Part shown: positions 1 through 10,549 of the stretch, in pieces | Layout of the letters: each line of letters starts with the position of its first letter | How positions within the stretch are numbered: the stretch's first letter is position 1 | From: Paraphoma chrysanthemicola | Taxonomy: Eukaryota > Ascomycota > Dothideomycetes > Pleosporales > Phaeosphaeriaceae | NCBI GenBank assembly: GCA_020744225.1 | Contig: JAGMWG010000019.1 | Location: forward strand, 868,001 to 932,000 | Reading direction: 5' to 3' | Length of the DNA stretch: 64,000 nucleotides | The notes under the pieces: model-generated | What the model saw: only the letters and a program-made list of their open reading frames with translations | Databases searched by the model: none | Told to the model about the DNA's origin: nothing | Position numbers and translations under genes: made by a program

Positions 1-535
1 GCCCCAGACGTACTTGTGATTCAGATCACTGACTTGGATGTTCTGGACGATAACGTTCTTGCCGGCAAAGGAGAGTCCCTTGCCCTTGATTATGCCCTTC
101 GATCCGATTCCCAAGATGGTCTTGTTGGAGCCAACCTTGATTGGGGATTTTGCGGCTTTGTTGTAAGTCACAGTCTCCTTCACAACTCCCGCATCACAAG
201 AGTCCAGCAAGATGCGCTGGCACTTTGCTCCAGTTCCCCAGTTCGCGCCTGCTTCTATTAATATGTTGAGTGCGTATCAATACTCTGGACGTACAAGCAG
301 TTCCGGTGACTGTGCCCTCGGATGTGGTGTAGTCAAATGTCTTGTCAAGGACAATGACACGCGCAGTGGCGTCAGTCAACCAACTGGATAGCTCCTTGAT
401 GTCTTTTGGGTACTGTGGCGTAGCGCTTCCGCCACCTGTGACTCCGGCTGCGAAGCCTTCGGCGGTACCAACAACGCCAACTGCGCTCGCCACATGCGCC
501 AGGCTGGCAAGAGCTGTGATGGCCAAGAACTTCAT
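1..535 (-). CDS. Pectin lyase (polysaccharide lyase family 1), 5' part only
   Basis: Secreted enzyme that cleaves methyl-esterified pectin by beta-elimination. The ATG at 535 opens a signal peptide (MKFLAITALASLAHVASA) followed by VGVVGTAEGFAAGVTGGG, a typical mature start for fungal pectin lyases. Exon 1 is 535-295; a 43 nt intron (294-252, donor GTACGT) leads to exon 2, which runs off the window at base 1. Exon 2 encodes the family landmarks NWGTGAKCQ, TVTYNKAAKSPIKVGSNKT, GIGSKGIIKGKGLSF and NVIVQNIQVSDLNHKYVWG, where the beta-helix begins. The catalytic part lies outside the window. Pectin lyase fits better than pectate lyase because of the long Cys-containing segment before SNKT. The family is certain; the exact specificity is likely but unproven. 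Confidence 0.9.
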
Positions 536-1453
536 CCTTGGATCCCTGGGATGGATAGAATTAAACGAGAGACGATGTTTGGAAACGAAGAGAATGTGGA
601 GACTGTAAGAAGGAGCTTCCTTAAGTTTCGAGTTATCTAGGTCGCCCTCACATTACTTATGCCAAAACCGCCAAGTCTGATTCGTGCATCCCATCATGGC
701 CCCTTTTAATAAGTTCAGTAAACTATCGGTGTTTCGCAAAGTGAACGCTACACACGGACAAAATTCCTGTACAGTGAAGCCCCGAGCATGGGTGGAGTCG
801 TCGAATCCTTCAGCACGCCCCGACTGGTGGTCTTTTTCAACGTTTCAGATCCCTGTAATTACACAACGCTATGCACGCATGCTAGGAGGTTGACCATGGG
901 TATCTCTTATACTGCTCGGCGTAAAAAAAGTGAGGCGCTAAGATTTAGCGTCCGTTTTCCTTGTGGAGAGAGGTAGTTTCGAATCAGGCGTACATCCACT
1001 ATGCCGAGAAACAGCAAAACGCTGCGAATGTACTGTTCTAAATCTAACTTGAAGTAGGGCTATATACTTTCACTACATTAAATAATTTTCATTGGCTACT
1101 AAAGCGTTGCGCGAGCTCCGCAATGCTAGAGTTGCGCTGGCCACTACGTTCTTACTTCGTTCTTCCCAAGCTCTGTGAGAGCTTAGGTAGGTGTTACTAT
1201 ACCTCGGACTGCACCTGCTGTGCGCATGTATATTGTGCTACAGCGGCTGCTTGGCATGTTTCTACTACTCTATATCCATGTTCTTGCTTACTTCTACACT
1301 TATCGACCCGACCTTTGTGGCTGGATGTCGTGCCGACGAATATGTGAGTGGAGCCCTTCATTTCGCGAATTACCGGCGAATTACCGACGAAAGCCTTTTC
1401 GAGCAAGCCCTACCACACCTCCTTAGACAGGAGCGACTTTATTTATAGCCTCC
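536..1453. other. Intergenic, no gene recognised
   Basis: This stretch holds the upstream region of the pectin lyase and then AT-rich DNA. Only short open frames without recognisable domains or signal peptides were found, and no tRNA-like fold was noticed. Confidence 0.5.
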
Positions 1454-1750
1454 CAGATTCAGCAGCAGGCCCCGATCGTCTTGTACAAAGGCTCCTTCAA
1501 AGACAGTCTCAAAGGCTTACATGCCAGGCGATCGCTCGGCTCGCCATAAACCCCACAGCAACGGGAAGAATTCAAGGGTACCTAGGTACGCGCTGCCGAC
1601 GGCACGAGAACGGGGTATTGTAGGCTCGGGAAGGTCAAGCGCTGGTCACAGAGGCTCAAAGTGGTGTACAGTAGACTGATGAAGCAGTAACCCCGCCGTG
1701 GCGTCAGGAGCACTATCACCATGCAGCAATTGCCAAACATCATAACCTCA
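1454..1750. repeat. Diverged direct repeat, copy R1
   Basis: The segment beginning CAGATTCAGCAGCAGG recurs in the same orientation at 3137-3472. Shared blocks include CTTGTACAAAGGCTCCTTC, GCGATCGCTC, GGTGTACAGTAGACT and AAGCAGTAACCCC, ending at ATAACCTC in both. Neither copy has a long open frame or a recognisable protein. R1 and R2 lie on either side of the first transporter remnant. Possible origins are an old transposon fragment or a segmental duplication; the sequence does not decide. Confidence 0.75.
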
Positions 1751-2194
1751 TGCGTCGACGTATCGCATGTATGCAAGCGCATCTTAGAAACCACTAGTGG
1801 GCGTACCAAGTCATGGCGACGAATTCTGTCCGAGAAGAATTTGATCTGACCTATTGGAAAGTGCTAGGTCATGAAAATCGCCGAGAAGAACTTTCAAAAG
1901 AGTGTAAGTATATATAGAAAACCACGTGGGTACTGAGGTGATTCGAAGCGCGCTTTCCAAACATTGAGCAATCGGCACGCCAAATCTGATTGCAGCGCGA
2001 GTTTACACCAACACTGCTCAACCACCACACCAGAATGCCAAGGATTCTTTCTCTCCAATCGTCAGACATGCTGTCGAAACTAAGAGCGAAATTGTGACCA
2101 ATGATCATGACTGACGTTTTGGAGAACCTTCGTCAACAACATGGTGTTCGTAAGCGTCTTCCTGAATACTCTTCCACCAATCTGACATCCACCA

Positions 2195-3131
2195 GAGCAC
2201 CTGGTCTTCGGCGACCTCCCGCAGCAACCACTACAACTTCCCAACTAGCCGCAAGCTCCTCACCGGGACGATCGTCTCTTTTGGTCAGCTCATTCCCCTC
2301 ATGCCCGCCAGCATGATTGCGCCCTCGCTTGGCGTTATGACTTCGGACCTGCACATCCGTGCCGCAACTACACAAATTGCGATGTCGAGCTAGTTCCTAG
2401 GTTAGACAATTGCGCCGCTAATTGCAGCGCTTAGGGAGATGTATGGCAGGAAGAGTTTTTGGATTACATGTAACGTGTGGTACATAATATGGAGCGCAGT
2501 GTGTCCTTTGAAGAAATGTGGGTGTGATGATTCTAAGTAGAGTGATGGTAGGTGCAGGGGCAAGCGTTGGTGTTACAGTGAGTCGCGGTGATTCCCGAGG
2601 CAGTGAAGCAAACCGATCAACTGGTAGCTCAATGGGCCTGTTATGGCAGACATGTACGGCAAGGAAGAATGCGGTAGGTCGCTTGCCATTGTGGCACTAC
2701 TTCCTCGTCTTGGACCTGCTCTTGGACCTATCCTAGGAGGGCTCGTAACGAATCCAGTGCACTAGTCGTGAGTTTTATAGATCATGAGCGTCGTCGACGT
2801 AGTTGTTCCGCCCCTCGGGGTTGTCGTAATCTAGGAAGCATAAAAGCCTGTCCTCTTGCGCCGCAAAGTCGCTAGCTAAGACACCGTGCTCCCGCGGAAG
2901 TTAGACCTAACGCGGCCTATCTATATACTGATGCACAGGCCCATTATCTAGATTATGTCGCTTATTAGAACTCTCTTTGTAAGTATGCACTGTTTTGTTC
3001 TTTCTATATACACTGCGCTCTAGATCGAGTTATGACAGTATATTAAACTAGTGGGCCGTCTACATTACATCTTGATTGCACTTAGCTCTACTCTAGTAGG
3101 TCAATTTGCAAGGTTCGCTATAGATCGCAAC
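2195..3131 (+). pseudogene. Decayed MFS transporter, copy A (N-terminal two thirds)
   Basis: Broken reading frames still spell an MFS drug/polyamine-type transporter. In order they read SRKLLTGTIVSFGQL and LMPASMIAPSLGVM (first helix, about 2240-2340), then EMYGRKSFWITC (loop 2-3 motif, about 2435), SRVMVGAGASVGV (about 2535), MADMYGKEECGRSLAIVALL and RLGPALGPILGGLVTN (about 2645-2755), VFWIM, and finally SIYTAL and LHYILIALSSTLVGQF (about 3000-3105). Several stops and frameshifts separate the blocks, so no full protein can be made. Homology ends abruptly near 3131, where repeat R2 begins. The remnant overlaps copy B (10877-11620) by roughly 300 bp, so these are two copies and not one interrupted gene. 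Confidence 0.85.
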
Positions 3132-3136
3132 TTCCT

Positions 3137-3472
3137 AGATTCAGCAGCAAGCTCGTCTTGTACAAAGGCTCCTTCGAATATCGTCTTGAAGGCCCCTAGG
3201 CCATGCGATCGCTCAGCGTGCCATGGACCTAGCGGCAACCTTGGCTGCGGAGAACTTAAGGTTATGCGCTGCCAACGCCCGTCAGCAACGCAAACATCGC
3301 ATGCAACGACGTTATATAGCACATGAAGGAGTATCGTGGGCTTAGGAATGTTAAGCGCTAGTTAGAGAGGCTTCAAGAGGTGTACAGTAGACTAGTAAAG
3401 CAGTAACCCCACCGTGGCATTAGGAGCAGTGTCACCATGCAGCAAATAGTAGTACTAGTCTCTATAACCTCG
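3137..3472. repeat. Diverged direct repeat, copy R2
   Basis: Second copy of the 1454-1750 repeat, same strand. Compared with R1, many differences in the right half are C-to-T or G-to-A (for example GGTCAAG versus TGTTAAG, GGCGTCAGG versus GGCATTAGG), making R2 more AT-rich. That pattern is suggestive of repeat-induced point mutation but the sample is small. R2 directly abuts the truncated end of transporter remnant A. Confidence 0.75.
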
Positions 3473-3679
3473 CAGTAGTCTCACTAAATGGCCCAAGTAG
3501 GCAGCATTTCAATTCTTTCTCTGTGGGGCCTCTCTAGCACTGTAGCACATCATCTGGGGTAGACGCATGGACTCCACAAGACACCTGGAAGATCTCCACT
3601 AGACGAAACGTCATGGATCGACATGTTACGGATCGAACGATAAATCTAGCCTCGATACCATTAGAGCCGCCAGAATCCG

Positions 3680-5431
3680 TCAGCACTTGCATTGCTGGAG
3701 ACGACCGAGGACAGCATGATGTGCATCCAATGAGACATCAGACCCTGGTTGCCCATGCCGTTCCATCAGGATAGCCTGGACATACGCTTCTACATACGCA
3801 TCACCGGCTGAGTGGCGCAATCTTTCTAGCAGCTCCTCTTGCTGCCCGATGTCGAGTAGCGATGGGATATCATAGCCCACGTTGTCATCGATCACAGCCC
3901 GAATACTTTTCCAAAGGCCTGCATCTAGGAATTCTGCCACAACTTCGGGAAGCGCTTTCCACATGCCAATCTCTAGGAGGATACAACCGAGTGCATAAAC
4001 ATCGAACTGCTTTCTGTAACTTTCTCGTCGGACACCTCGCGCCTGTGGGTGCCTGTATAGATCGTTGAGAGGTTCTGTATCTGGAAGCTGTGTGAAGGCA
4101 GCCGCAGTAGGACTGTCCGGTCGAGCGTATTCGAAGCCGATGAGATATGGGTTCCCCTGTAGAAACTCTGCCGACGTTGCATCTTTAGGGGCAAGAAAAA
4201 TGATATTGTTAGTGCGGAGGCTCTTGTGCAACCAACCAGCTGTGTGGAGTTGCAATACTGCTCGTGCCATACTTGTGGCGATCTCGAAGCGGCGGCCCAA
4301 AGATAATTGGCCCTGTTCGGCAAGAAGGTCAGACATTGTCCTAACGGACCAGATTCCTTTCATAGCGTCTCCCGGGATCGGATATACGAGAGCACACATC
4401 TCACGTTCTTCCCAGGGAAGAGTCCCTACACATAGTAGAGATTGACAGTCTTTGCCCGCCGGACTTGCCAGCATGGCGGCAAGGCGTTTCACTTGTGGCA
4501 GCATGTCTGCCCAGGTGCTGTTTGGAATCGACTTCCACTCCACCAGGACAGGATGTCCCTCGTATCTTGCAAGCTCCATTCTCTCGTAAGTCAAGGGCTT
4601 TCCTGGCACATATGGCGTCAACTTCTTTGGCTTCAGCTTGCGGATGACCGGCACCTGATATGAGGCTTGCTGCGGCTTTCCGGTCTTAACCTCGTCGTCT
4701 CGTGTATCAGCTCCAATGATCAGACGAATCTGCTTGAGCGTTGCAGCTGCTTGCAGTGTGTTATCGTTCGATGACGGACCGGATGCCAAGATTTGCTGAA
4801 TCTGCTCAACCTCAGAGGCCGTGGACGATCGCGACAGGATATCGCGCAGTAAGATATCGTCCATTCGCTTTTGCTTCTCCCGGTCGACCGAATCGAGAAG
4901 GTGATTCAATTTTGCGACTAGATCGGCAATGTCGTTCATGATCGCGACAGCCTGGTCTCGGCCCATCACTGCCCATCGAAGACGCTTGAGTACTCGGTTG
5001 TTCTTTTTAATGACATGACCTTTTAGAGTGACCATATCAGGTCTCATCGAAGCAATCCATTTTCCGATGCCGACAGGTTTCGTTTGCCAGTCCGAGTCGC
5101 ATTTGATGTCTAGAAATTCCTCTTCTTCGACGTCCAAACTGTATCTCTCTTTCAGCTTCTCTGCAGATGTCAACAGACACTCTAGTTGCTGAAGAATTCT
5201 CCCAGCAAGTTCCCAATTAACATCAGCTTCGGCTGCTGAAGAAGAATCTAGTCCGAGTCTGTGGCCCCACCGTAGGAGCTGGTATTGCTCCCACTGCAGC
5301 TTCGTGCTAAAAAGGTCGCCGTCTGCGCCGATGTGTTGTGCGGCTTTGAGGAGCTCGAAGGCGGTCACACAACTCTGGAATAAAGCCAAAGGCACCGCTA
5401 CAAACCCTGCAATAGCGCCTGCAGCTTCCAT
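3680..5431 (-). CDS. HeLo-domain pseudokinase (HET-S-like N-terminus, dead kinase C-terminus)
   Basis: Single-exon gene of 583 aa; ATG at 5431, TGA at 3680. Residues 1-210 match the HeLo (prion-inhibition and propagation) domain: hydrophobic first helix (AIAGFVAVPLALFQSCVTAF), then KLQWEQYQLLRWGHRL, a counterpart of the KLDIAKARLSRWG region of HET-S, and a helical stretch to about 180. In HET-S this domain inserts into membranes and kills the cell. Residues 283-557 form a kinase fold. The beta3 Lys is kept (VLVEWK, K300), but the catalytic loop is LHKSLRTNN, with Ser404 where HRD has Asp, and the metal motif DFG is replaced by GFE (432-434). Catalysis is therefore unlikely, so this is probably a regulatory pseudokinase. 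FDVYALGCILLEIG keeps the helix-F Asp. No amyloid (HRAM-type) motif was found by eye. It is divergent from the kinase-ankyrin gene at 6105. Domain calls are strong; role in cell death is inferred from HeLo. Confidence 0.88.
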   Translation of the reverse strand: MEAAGAIAGFVAVPLALFQSCVTAFELLKAAQHIGADGDLFSTKLQWEQYQLLRWGHRLGLDSSSAAEADVNWELAGRILQQLECLLTSAEKLKERYSLDVEEEEFLDIKCDSDWQTKPVGIGKWIASMRPDMVTLKGHVIKKNNRVLKRLRWAVMGRDQAVAIMNDIADLVAKLNHLLDSVDREKQKRMDDILLRDILSRSSTASEVEQIQQILASGPSSNDNTLQAAATLKQIRLIIGADTRDDEVKTGKPQQASYQVPVIRKLKPKKLTPYVPGKPLTYERMELARYEGHPVLVEWKSIPNSTWADMLPQVKRLAAMLASPAGKDCQSLLCVGTLPWEEREMCALVYPIPGDAMKGIWSVRTMSDLLAEQGQLSLGRRFEIATSMARAVLQLHTAGWLHKSLRTNNIIFLAPKDATSAEFLQGNPYLIGFEYARPDSPTAAAFTQLPDTEPLNDLYRHPQARGVRRESYRKQFDVYALGCILLEIGMWKALPEVVAEFLDAGLWKSIRAVIDDNVGYDIPSLLDIGQQEELLERLRHSAGDAYVEAYVQAILMERHGQPGSDVSLDAHHAVLGRLQQCKC

Positions 5432-6104
5432 ACTGTATGTATTGTGTAGACTCTGTGGTGTGCAAAGGTCCTTTTACGCTCAAGCAGTATGAAGCAAAGG
5501 TTAGTAGCGATTGAGCTGGGGGACAACGCATTGAGATAAGTAAGCGGAGGATTCGCTCTCAGGATCCTTCAGCCTGCAAGCCTCCTAAGGAAGCTCAGAT
5601 TGCCTGCTGCAGGCGTTTTCGTGAAACCAACTTTATCAGCTGCAGGCAAGCTCAGCGCATGCTTGGCGCACTGCCCCCGCCTGCCTCCCCTGAAGTTCAT
5701 GGGGAGCGAAGGCGACCAACGTCTCCCCGCAACTCTGCACAATTGTGATATTCATGCTGCGATACATGCGATATGAACTAACCTTCCCACTTGATCGATG
5801 ATATTGCATTCGCGCTTTTCGATTTCGGACTTTGATTTACGTACGAGGCGTTCACGGTCACATGCAATGCAGCTGAGGCTTGCGCATGCAGGGCGTGTGC
5901 ATGGAGACCGGTCAACTTCAATACGCCTTCAGCCTTGTCTGGACAGGTGTCATAGACATGATGCACAGCCTGGTACGAGAGTTGTTCTTCCAGCCCGCCC
6001 TTGCACCTTCTCATCCCTTCCACTGCACGAGAGCTCACATCAATTGGGGCTACTCCCTTAGATCGCCGTATTTATCTTGAGTGTCCACATGCGAACGCTC
6101 TGTC
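5432..6104. promoter_or_regulatory. Shared divergent promoter of the HeLo-pseudokinase and kinase-ankyrin genes
   Basis: The 673 bp between the two ATGs must hold both promoters. It contains a perfect inverted repeat GCCTGC-T-GCAGGC at 5602-5614. CTGCAGGC occurs at 5607-5614 and again at 5640-5647, and AAGCTCAG at 5591-5598 and 5648-5655. These clustered copies are candidate binding sites for a common regulator. No convincing TATA box was seen. Confidence 0.5.
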
Positions 6105-9100
6105 ATGGGGTTCTCAATTCAAGACGCCTTCAGCGCGGTATTTCTTTGGAAGAAGCCTACGCCAGAAACAGAAGCACGCGGTGATGCGAGCCTAGACGAG
6201 GGTCTTCGGCTGGCACTTGATGCTTTATGCCAGCTTCCAGAGAACCGGACCGGTCTGTCTGGTCAAAGGCTCCAAACAATCGCGACAGAGAACGTACAGC
6301 GAGTGTCCGAAACCCTACACTCACTCCAAATCTCACAATGGAAGCAGGAAGATACTGGTGCATGGGTGCATCGCCCTCGTACTTATATCATTCTGCACAA
6401 CCTCAATTTGGTCCATCTAATGAATAATTTTGTCCAAGATGGGTCGACGGACTTGCTGCTCCCTTACAACGATGTCACGTTGCCGGAATACATACAGCCC
6501 CAGGCTATGCGAGAATTGTTCCTTGAGGTCCAAAAGTATCTCCTGACGGATGCACGCGTCCTTGAGGATCTAACTGCAGGCGTTTCCTCAACAAAGGTCC
6601 TTCCTCATATCCACCTATCAGATGGCGGTAATCGACACTTCAAAAGGCTCCGTATGTTGGGCAAAGGCAGCTTCGGGTATGTCATACAATCTACATGATC
6701 GAGTAGTATGAACCTAACAGTAATCTCAGTATGGTTGAAGAAGTATACAGTTGCCTGAGCCATAAAAGATATGCTCGCAAAACTGTTGTGCGAAGCCGAA
6801 CAAATGGACCGGCACAGAAAGATCTTGTCAAAGAACTCGAGGCTCTCAAGTCTTTGTCGCATCGCCATCTCGTGAAAGTTCTCGGTTCATATACCGACAC
6901 ATATCATATCGCATACCTCATGCTGCCTGTAGCGCAAGGTAATCTTGATGACCTCCTACGGAAGCCCGGTGGCCTCGCCGATAGCGATAAACACGACGTC
7001 AGAAGTTTCTTCGGCTGCTTAGCAGGTGCTGCGAACTATCTCCATCGGTCCAGGATCAGACACAGGGATCTTAGTTTGAAGAACATACTTGTGCACGATG
7101 GCTCGGTGTTCATTAGTGACTTTGGATCTGCATACAAGTGGGCAGGCAGTAATAATCAGGGCAGTGTGACCCAGCATCACAATGTCCCTGCGACACGTTT
7201 CTACATGGCACCTGAGATTGCGAGAAATGCCGCCAGAAACTCCTCGAGTGACATGTGGTCACTTGGAGTCATTTTCTTGGAGATGACAACGGTACTTGTT
7301 GGTCGGACACTAACCCAGCTCCAGAGCAAGCTCAGCGATAATCTCCGACAAAACATCGAGCCTTACCTTTGGGCAAATCCGCGAGTGGTGACTGATTGGC
7401 TGCGGATTTTGCAGGAAGCAAATCAAGGTCCAGCACACGACAACGAGCCCCTGGAATGGATCCGAGATCTTCTTCACCCAACACCCAAAAATCGACCGAC
7501 ATCTGGTGCATTGATGGAATCTATCCATGATACCCAGTCCTTCCACATCTTCTGCTGCATCGACTGCCAGTCTGAATTCCGTGATAGGCGATTCAAGGAC
7601 AATGACTCCCAAAGTGTAGAGGAGGTGTCTGGAGATGCTACAGATATAATGCAGAACGCGGCATGCATCCTCGAGGAAGCACGGCAGCCTGTGCTGATGT
7701 CTTCACGAGCACATTCAACGATCCAAAGCTGGCTCGCAGATGCCGAAGTATCAATCATCAAGGCACCCAATATCGCAGTGCCGGACATTGTGGTGCCAGA
7801 TCATGTGGTGACATCGCGCATGCCTGGAGAGTTTGACACCGATGACGACGGCGAAGAAACAGACCCCACAGAGAGTGAAGTTGGATCTCCTATTGATCGT
7901 ACGACCCAGGTCCCAGTTGTCGACCCAAGCAATGCTCAAAGCTTGCCTGCGATAGGTGCACCGTCAACAAATGAGAAGGACAGATTCCCTCAGCACTCTC
8001 ATCTTGCTCACTCGCAGAGTTCCTCAATGTCCACAGCATTGGAACATGCCAAAGATACTGGATATGGATTTTTCGAGATTGACAGCCCATCGTCAAGCGA
8101 TGACGGGATCCGAGAGATATCAGACTCTTCTGGGAGCGACGCAGGCTCAGATGGCACAATCAAGCAGCCGCTCATGATCAATCACGCCTTCGGCGGATTC
8201 TGTGAAGACATGCGTTACTCTGTCTTGGAGAGACCACATTTTGCAGGCGATGTCGACAAGCCGTTGCAAGTACTGGATTCATTGGACCCAATTCTCGAGG
8301 TGTCAGATGATGACGATGATGATGATGATGATGATGACACAGAAAGCGCGACTGAGAACGACCAGCTCCAGTCTGTTTCACCACAGCCTGCTTTGGACTC
8401 TACGGTGACTTTAGAGGGTGACGTGAGAGTAGAGTCAAAGGAGCCAGTCCCTCCTAGAGCGGAATCACCAACTCTCCTCAAGCCCTCGAGCGCCACGGGT
8501 GCGGTGGATCAGATTTTACGTGAAATAGGAGATGGCGACATGCAGTTGGACCTCAGCACTACAGAAGAAGATGTGGTAGGGGCGGAGGCTGAGGCTACCC
8601 CTGCCAATCCGGTCCGTGCCAAAGAAATCGAGCAGAGACCTCAATCTGTCAAGATTCCTGCCGTGGACCACAACGCCAGGAAAACCTCTGGAGGTCCGAT
8701 GCCTCCCGCAGCACCGGAGGTGGATCTGGGTTCTGGGTTGCCCAGTGACCATCCGACCATCCGTCACGAGAAAAACTCGAGGAAGAAGAGGTCCGCACTG
8801 GCAGCTCAAAGAAAAGGAAGTGCGATTGCCCACGCTGAAGACCAAGAGGAAACAAAAAGCTCACAGGCTGCATCGAGGGAGCAACATCCTCAGCCTTCGC
8901 CATCAGCTGAAGGAGGTGGCACAAGTAACACAATCCTCGCGCCCGAGCTAAAGGGCCCGGCTAGTCTCGCTGAAGAATCGGCCGATCAGTCGTCATCGAT
9001 AGCCAGTTCCAAGCTGCAGCAGAAGGAGGATCTTTCATTCCAACCAGCAGCAGAGGAACTCCAACGCGGCGGCAATGTTACGGTCAACGCGAAGAAGAAT

Positions 9101-10549
9101 AAGAAAGCCAGAGCTGCTTCCATTCAAGGCCAGACGCTAATGCTCCCTCCTGAACCAGTCACTGAACAAACAAAGATTGCCGATGACGAATGGAAATGGC
9201 CTGCAGTAGGAACGGGCCCGCAGAGGCCTCTGATCGAATCTGAAACACGCAACGAAGAGCAGTCGGCTTCGCATGCGGAAGAGGCAGTCAGTCATGCTGA
9301 GGTGCCTGCGGATGATCAGACGCCTTTGAACGAAGCACAATCGTGGGAGAAGAAGAGGAAGAAGTCGTCGCGCCGTGTCACTTTCGCGACAGAAGCTCCG
9401 GCGAGCCCATTCCCTCCTGGCAATGAAGAGAAACATCTGAGGCTTGAGATAGATCCAAGTGACTACATTCAGGATACGTGGGAGACCGCTTCCAGTGTGG
9501 CAACTTCCGTGATGTCTGATAAAACGAAGCGAATGTTGCAGGGATTCAGCCTGCCGAGATGGTGGGATCATGACCACAATCTCTTGGAGGTTTTTTGCTC
9601 CCAAGGCAAGGCCCAGGCAGTGCGTGCTCTACTGCACAAAGGCTGCAATCCTGGCAAAGCGGGTCCAAAAGGGAAACGGCGCTCTGGGCCTATTACTGTT
9701 GCCATCAAAGGAGCTAGTCTGAGACACAACAGATGCGTCAAAGCACTCCTAGAAGCAGAAGCGGACGTCAATGTCGTCAATCACAGCAGTGGAAAAACGC
9801 CATTACATCTGGCCATCGAAAATCCAAGATTCAGGGGTTACGAGCATCTCATCTGCGCGCTTATCGATGGAGGAGCGAACCCCAACCACGCGGATATCCG
9901 AGGTGATCGGCCCATAACAAAGATACTTCTTGAGAATGGCAACGGTCCTTTGGAGGAGCATCATCAAAAAGCATTAGCTCTACTCTTGCGCGACAAAGCC
10001 ACAGATGTCGAAGTAACCCAACCGGGCACACTCAACACCCCTCTTCATCTTGCAGTGCGCAGGAAAGACCCGTTCGCTGTCGCAATGCTTCTTTTCAAGA
10101 AAGCCAACATCAACGCCAAAAATGCGGCCGGCAGCACTCCGTTACTCGTTGCAGCTAACCAACTCCATAAGCCCACAACCAAGGATCAGAAGCAGTTGAT
10201 GAGCATCCTCTTACACGTCAAAGGCATCCTCGTGAACGAGACGGCCGGCGTGAAAGAACAAACCGCTCTGCACTACGCTGTCAAAGCAGGAGTATTCTGG
10301 GCTGTAGACATGCTGTTAGAACATGACGCAGATCCTGCCTGCGAAGACAAAGAGGGTCTAAATGCTTTGGCGCTGGCCCAGACCCACGCCGAAGATTACA
10401 ATTGGAGTCCCGAGGATCGCGACAGCATTTTGTCACGACTGAAGCGGACATCTGTCAAGGAAAAGATCCCTGAGGAAAAGGATGTAGCTGCTGTGTCTCC
10501 GAAACCACCGAAGAAGAAGTCTGCGCGCAAGAACAAGCCTGCTTCGTAA
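6105..10549 (+). CDS. Protein kinase with acidic linker and C-terminal ankyrin repeats
   Basis: Two exons, 6105-6676 and 6730-10549 (intron 53 nt, GTATGT...CAG), 1463 aa. ATG at 6105 is chosen because an in-frame stop lies at 6078-6080 and no other ATG intervenes. Residues 1-180 are an N-terminal region of a kind found on fungal ankyrin-associated kinases. The kinase domain is about 182-450: glycine loop LGKGSFGMV (rebuilt across the intron), beta3 Lys near 208, catalytic loop HRDLSLKN (302-309), DFG (321-323), MAPE (350-353) and DMWSLG. All catalytic residues are present, so it is probably active. From 450 to 1130 it is low-complexity and acidic, with eleven Asp in a row near 716, Lys/Arg patches and many Ser. 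Ankyrin repeats span about 1135-1410 (TPLHLAIENP, TPLHLAVRRKDPFAVAMLL, TALHYAVKAGVFWAVDMLL), followed by a Lys-rich tail. It shares a promoter with the HeLo-pseudokinase. Substrate unknown. Confidence 0.88.
8306..8338 (+). repeat. GAT/GAC trinucleotide repeat encoding eleven Asp
   Basis: Eleven in-frame Asp codons, nine of them GAT, inside the disordered linker of the kinase-ankyrin gene. The near-pure GAT tract makes length polymorphism by slippage likely. Confidence 0.9.

Noticed and set aside
6081..6104. Start of the kinase-ankyrin gene at 6081
   Set aside because: That position is GTG; the first ATG in frame is 6105.
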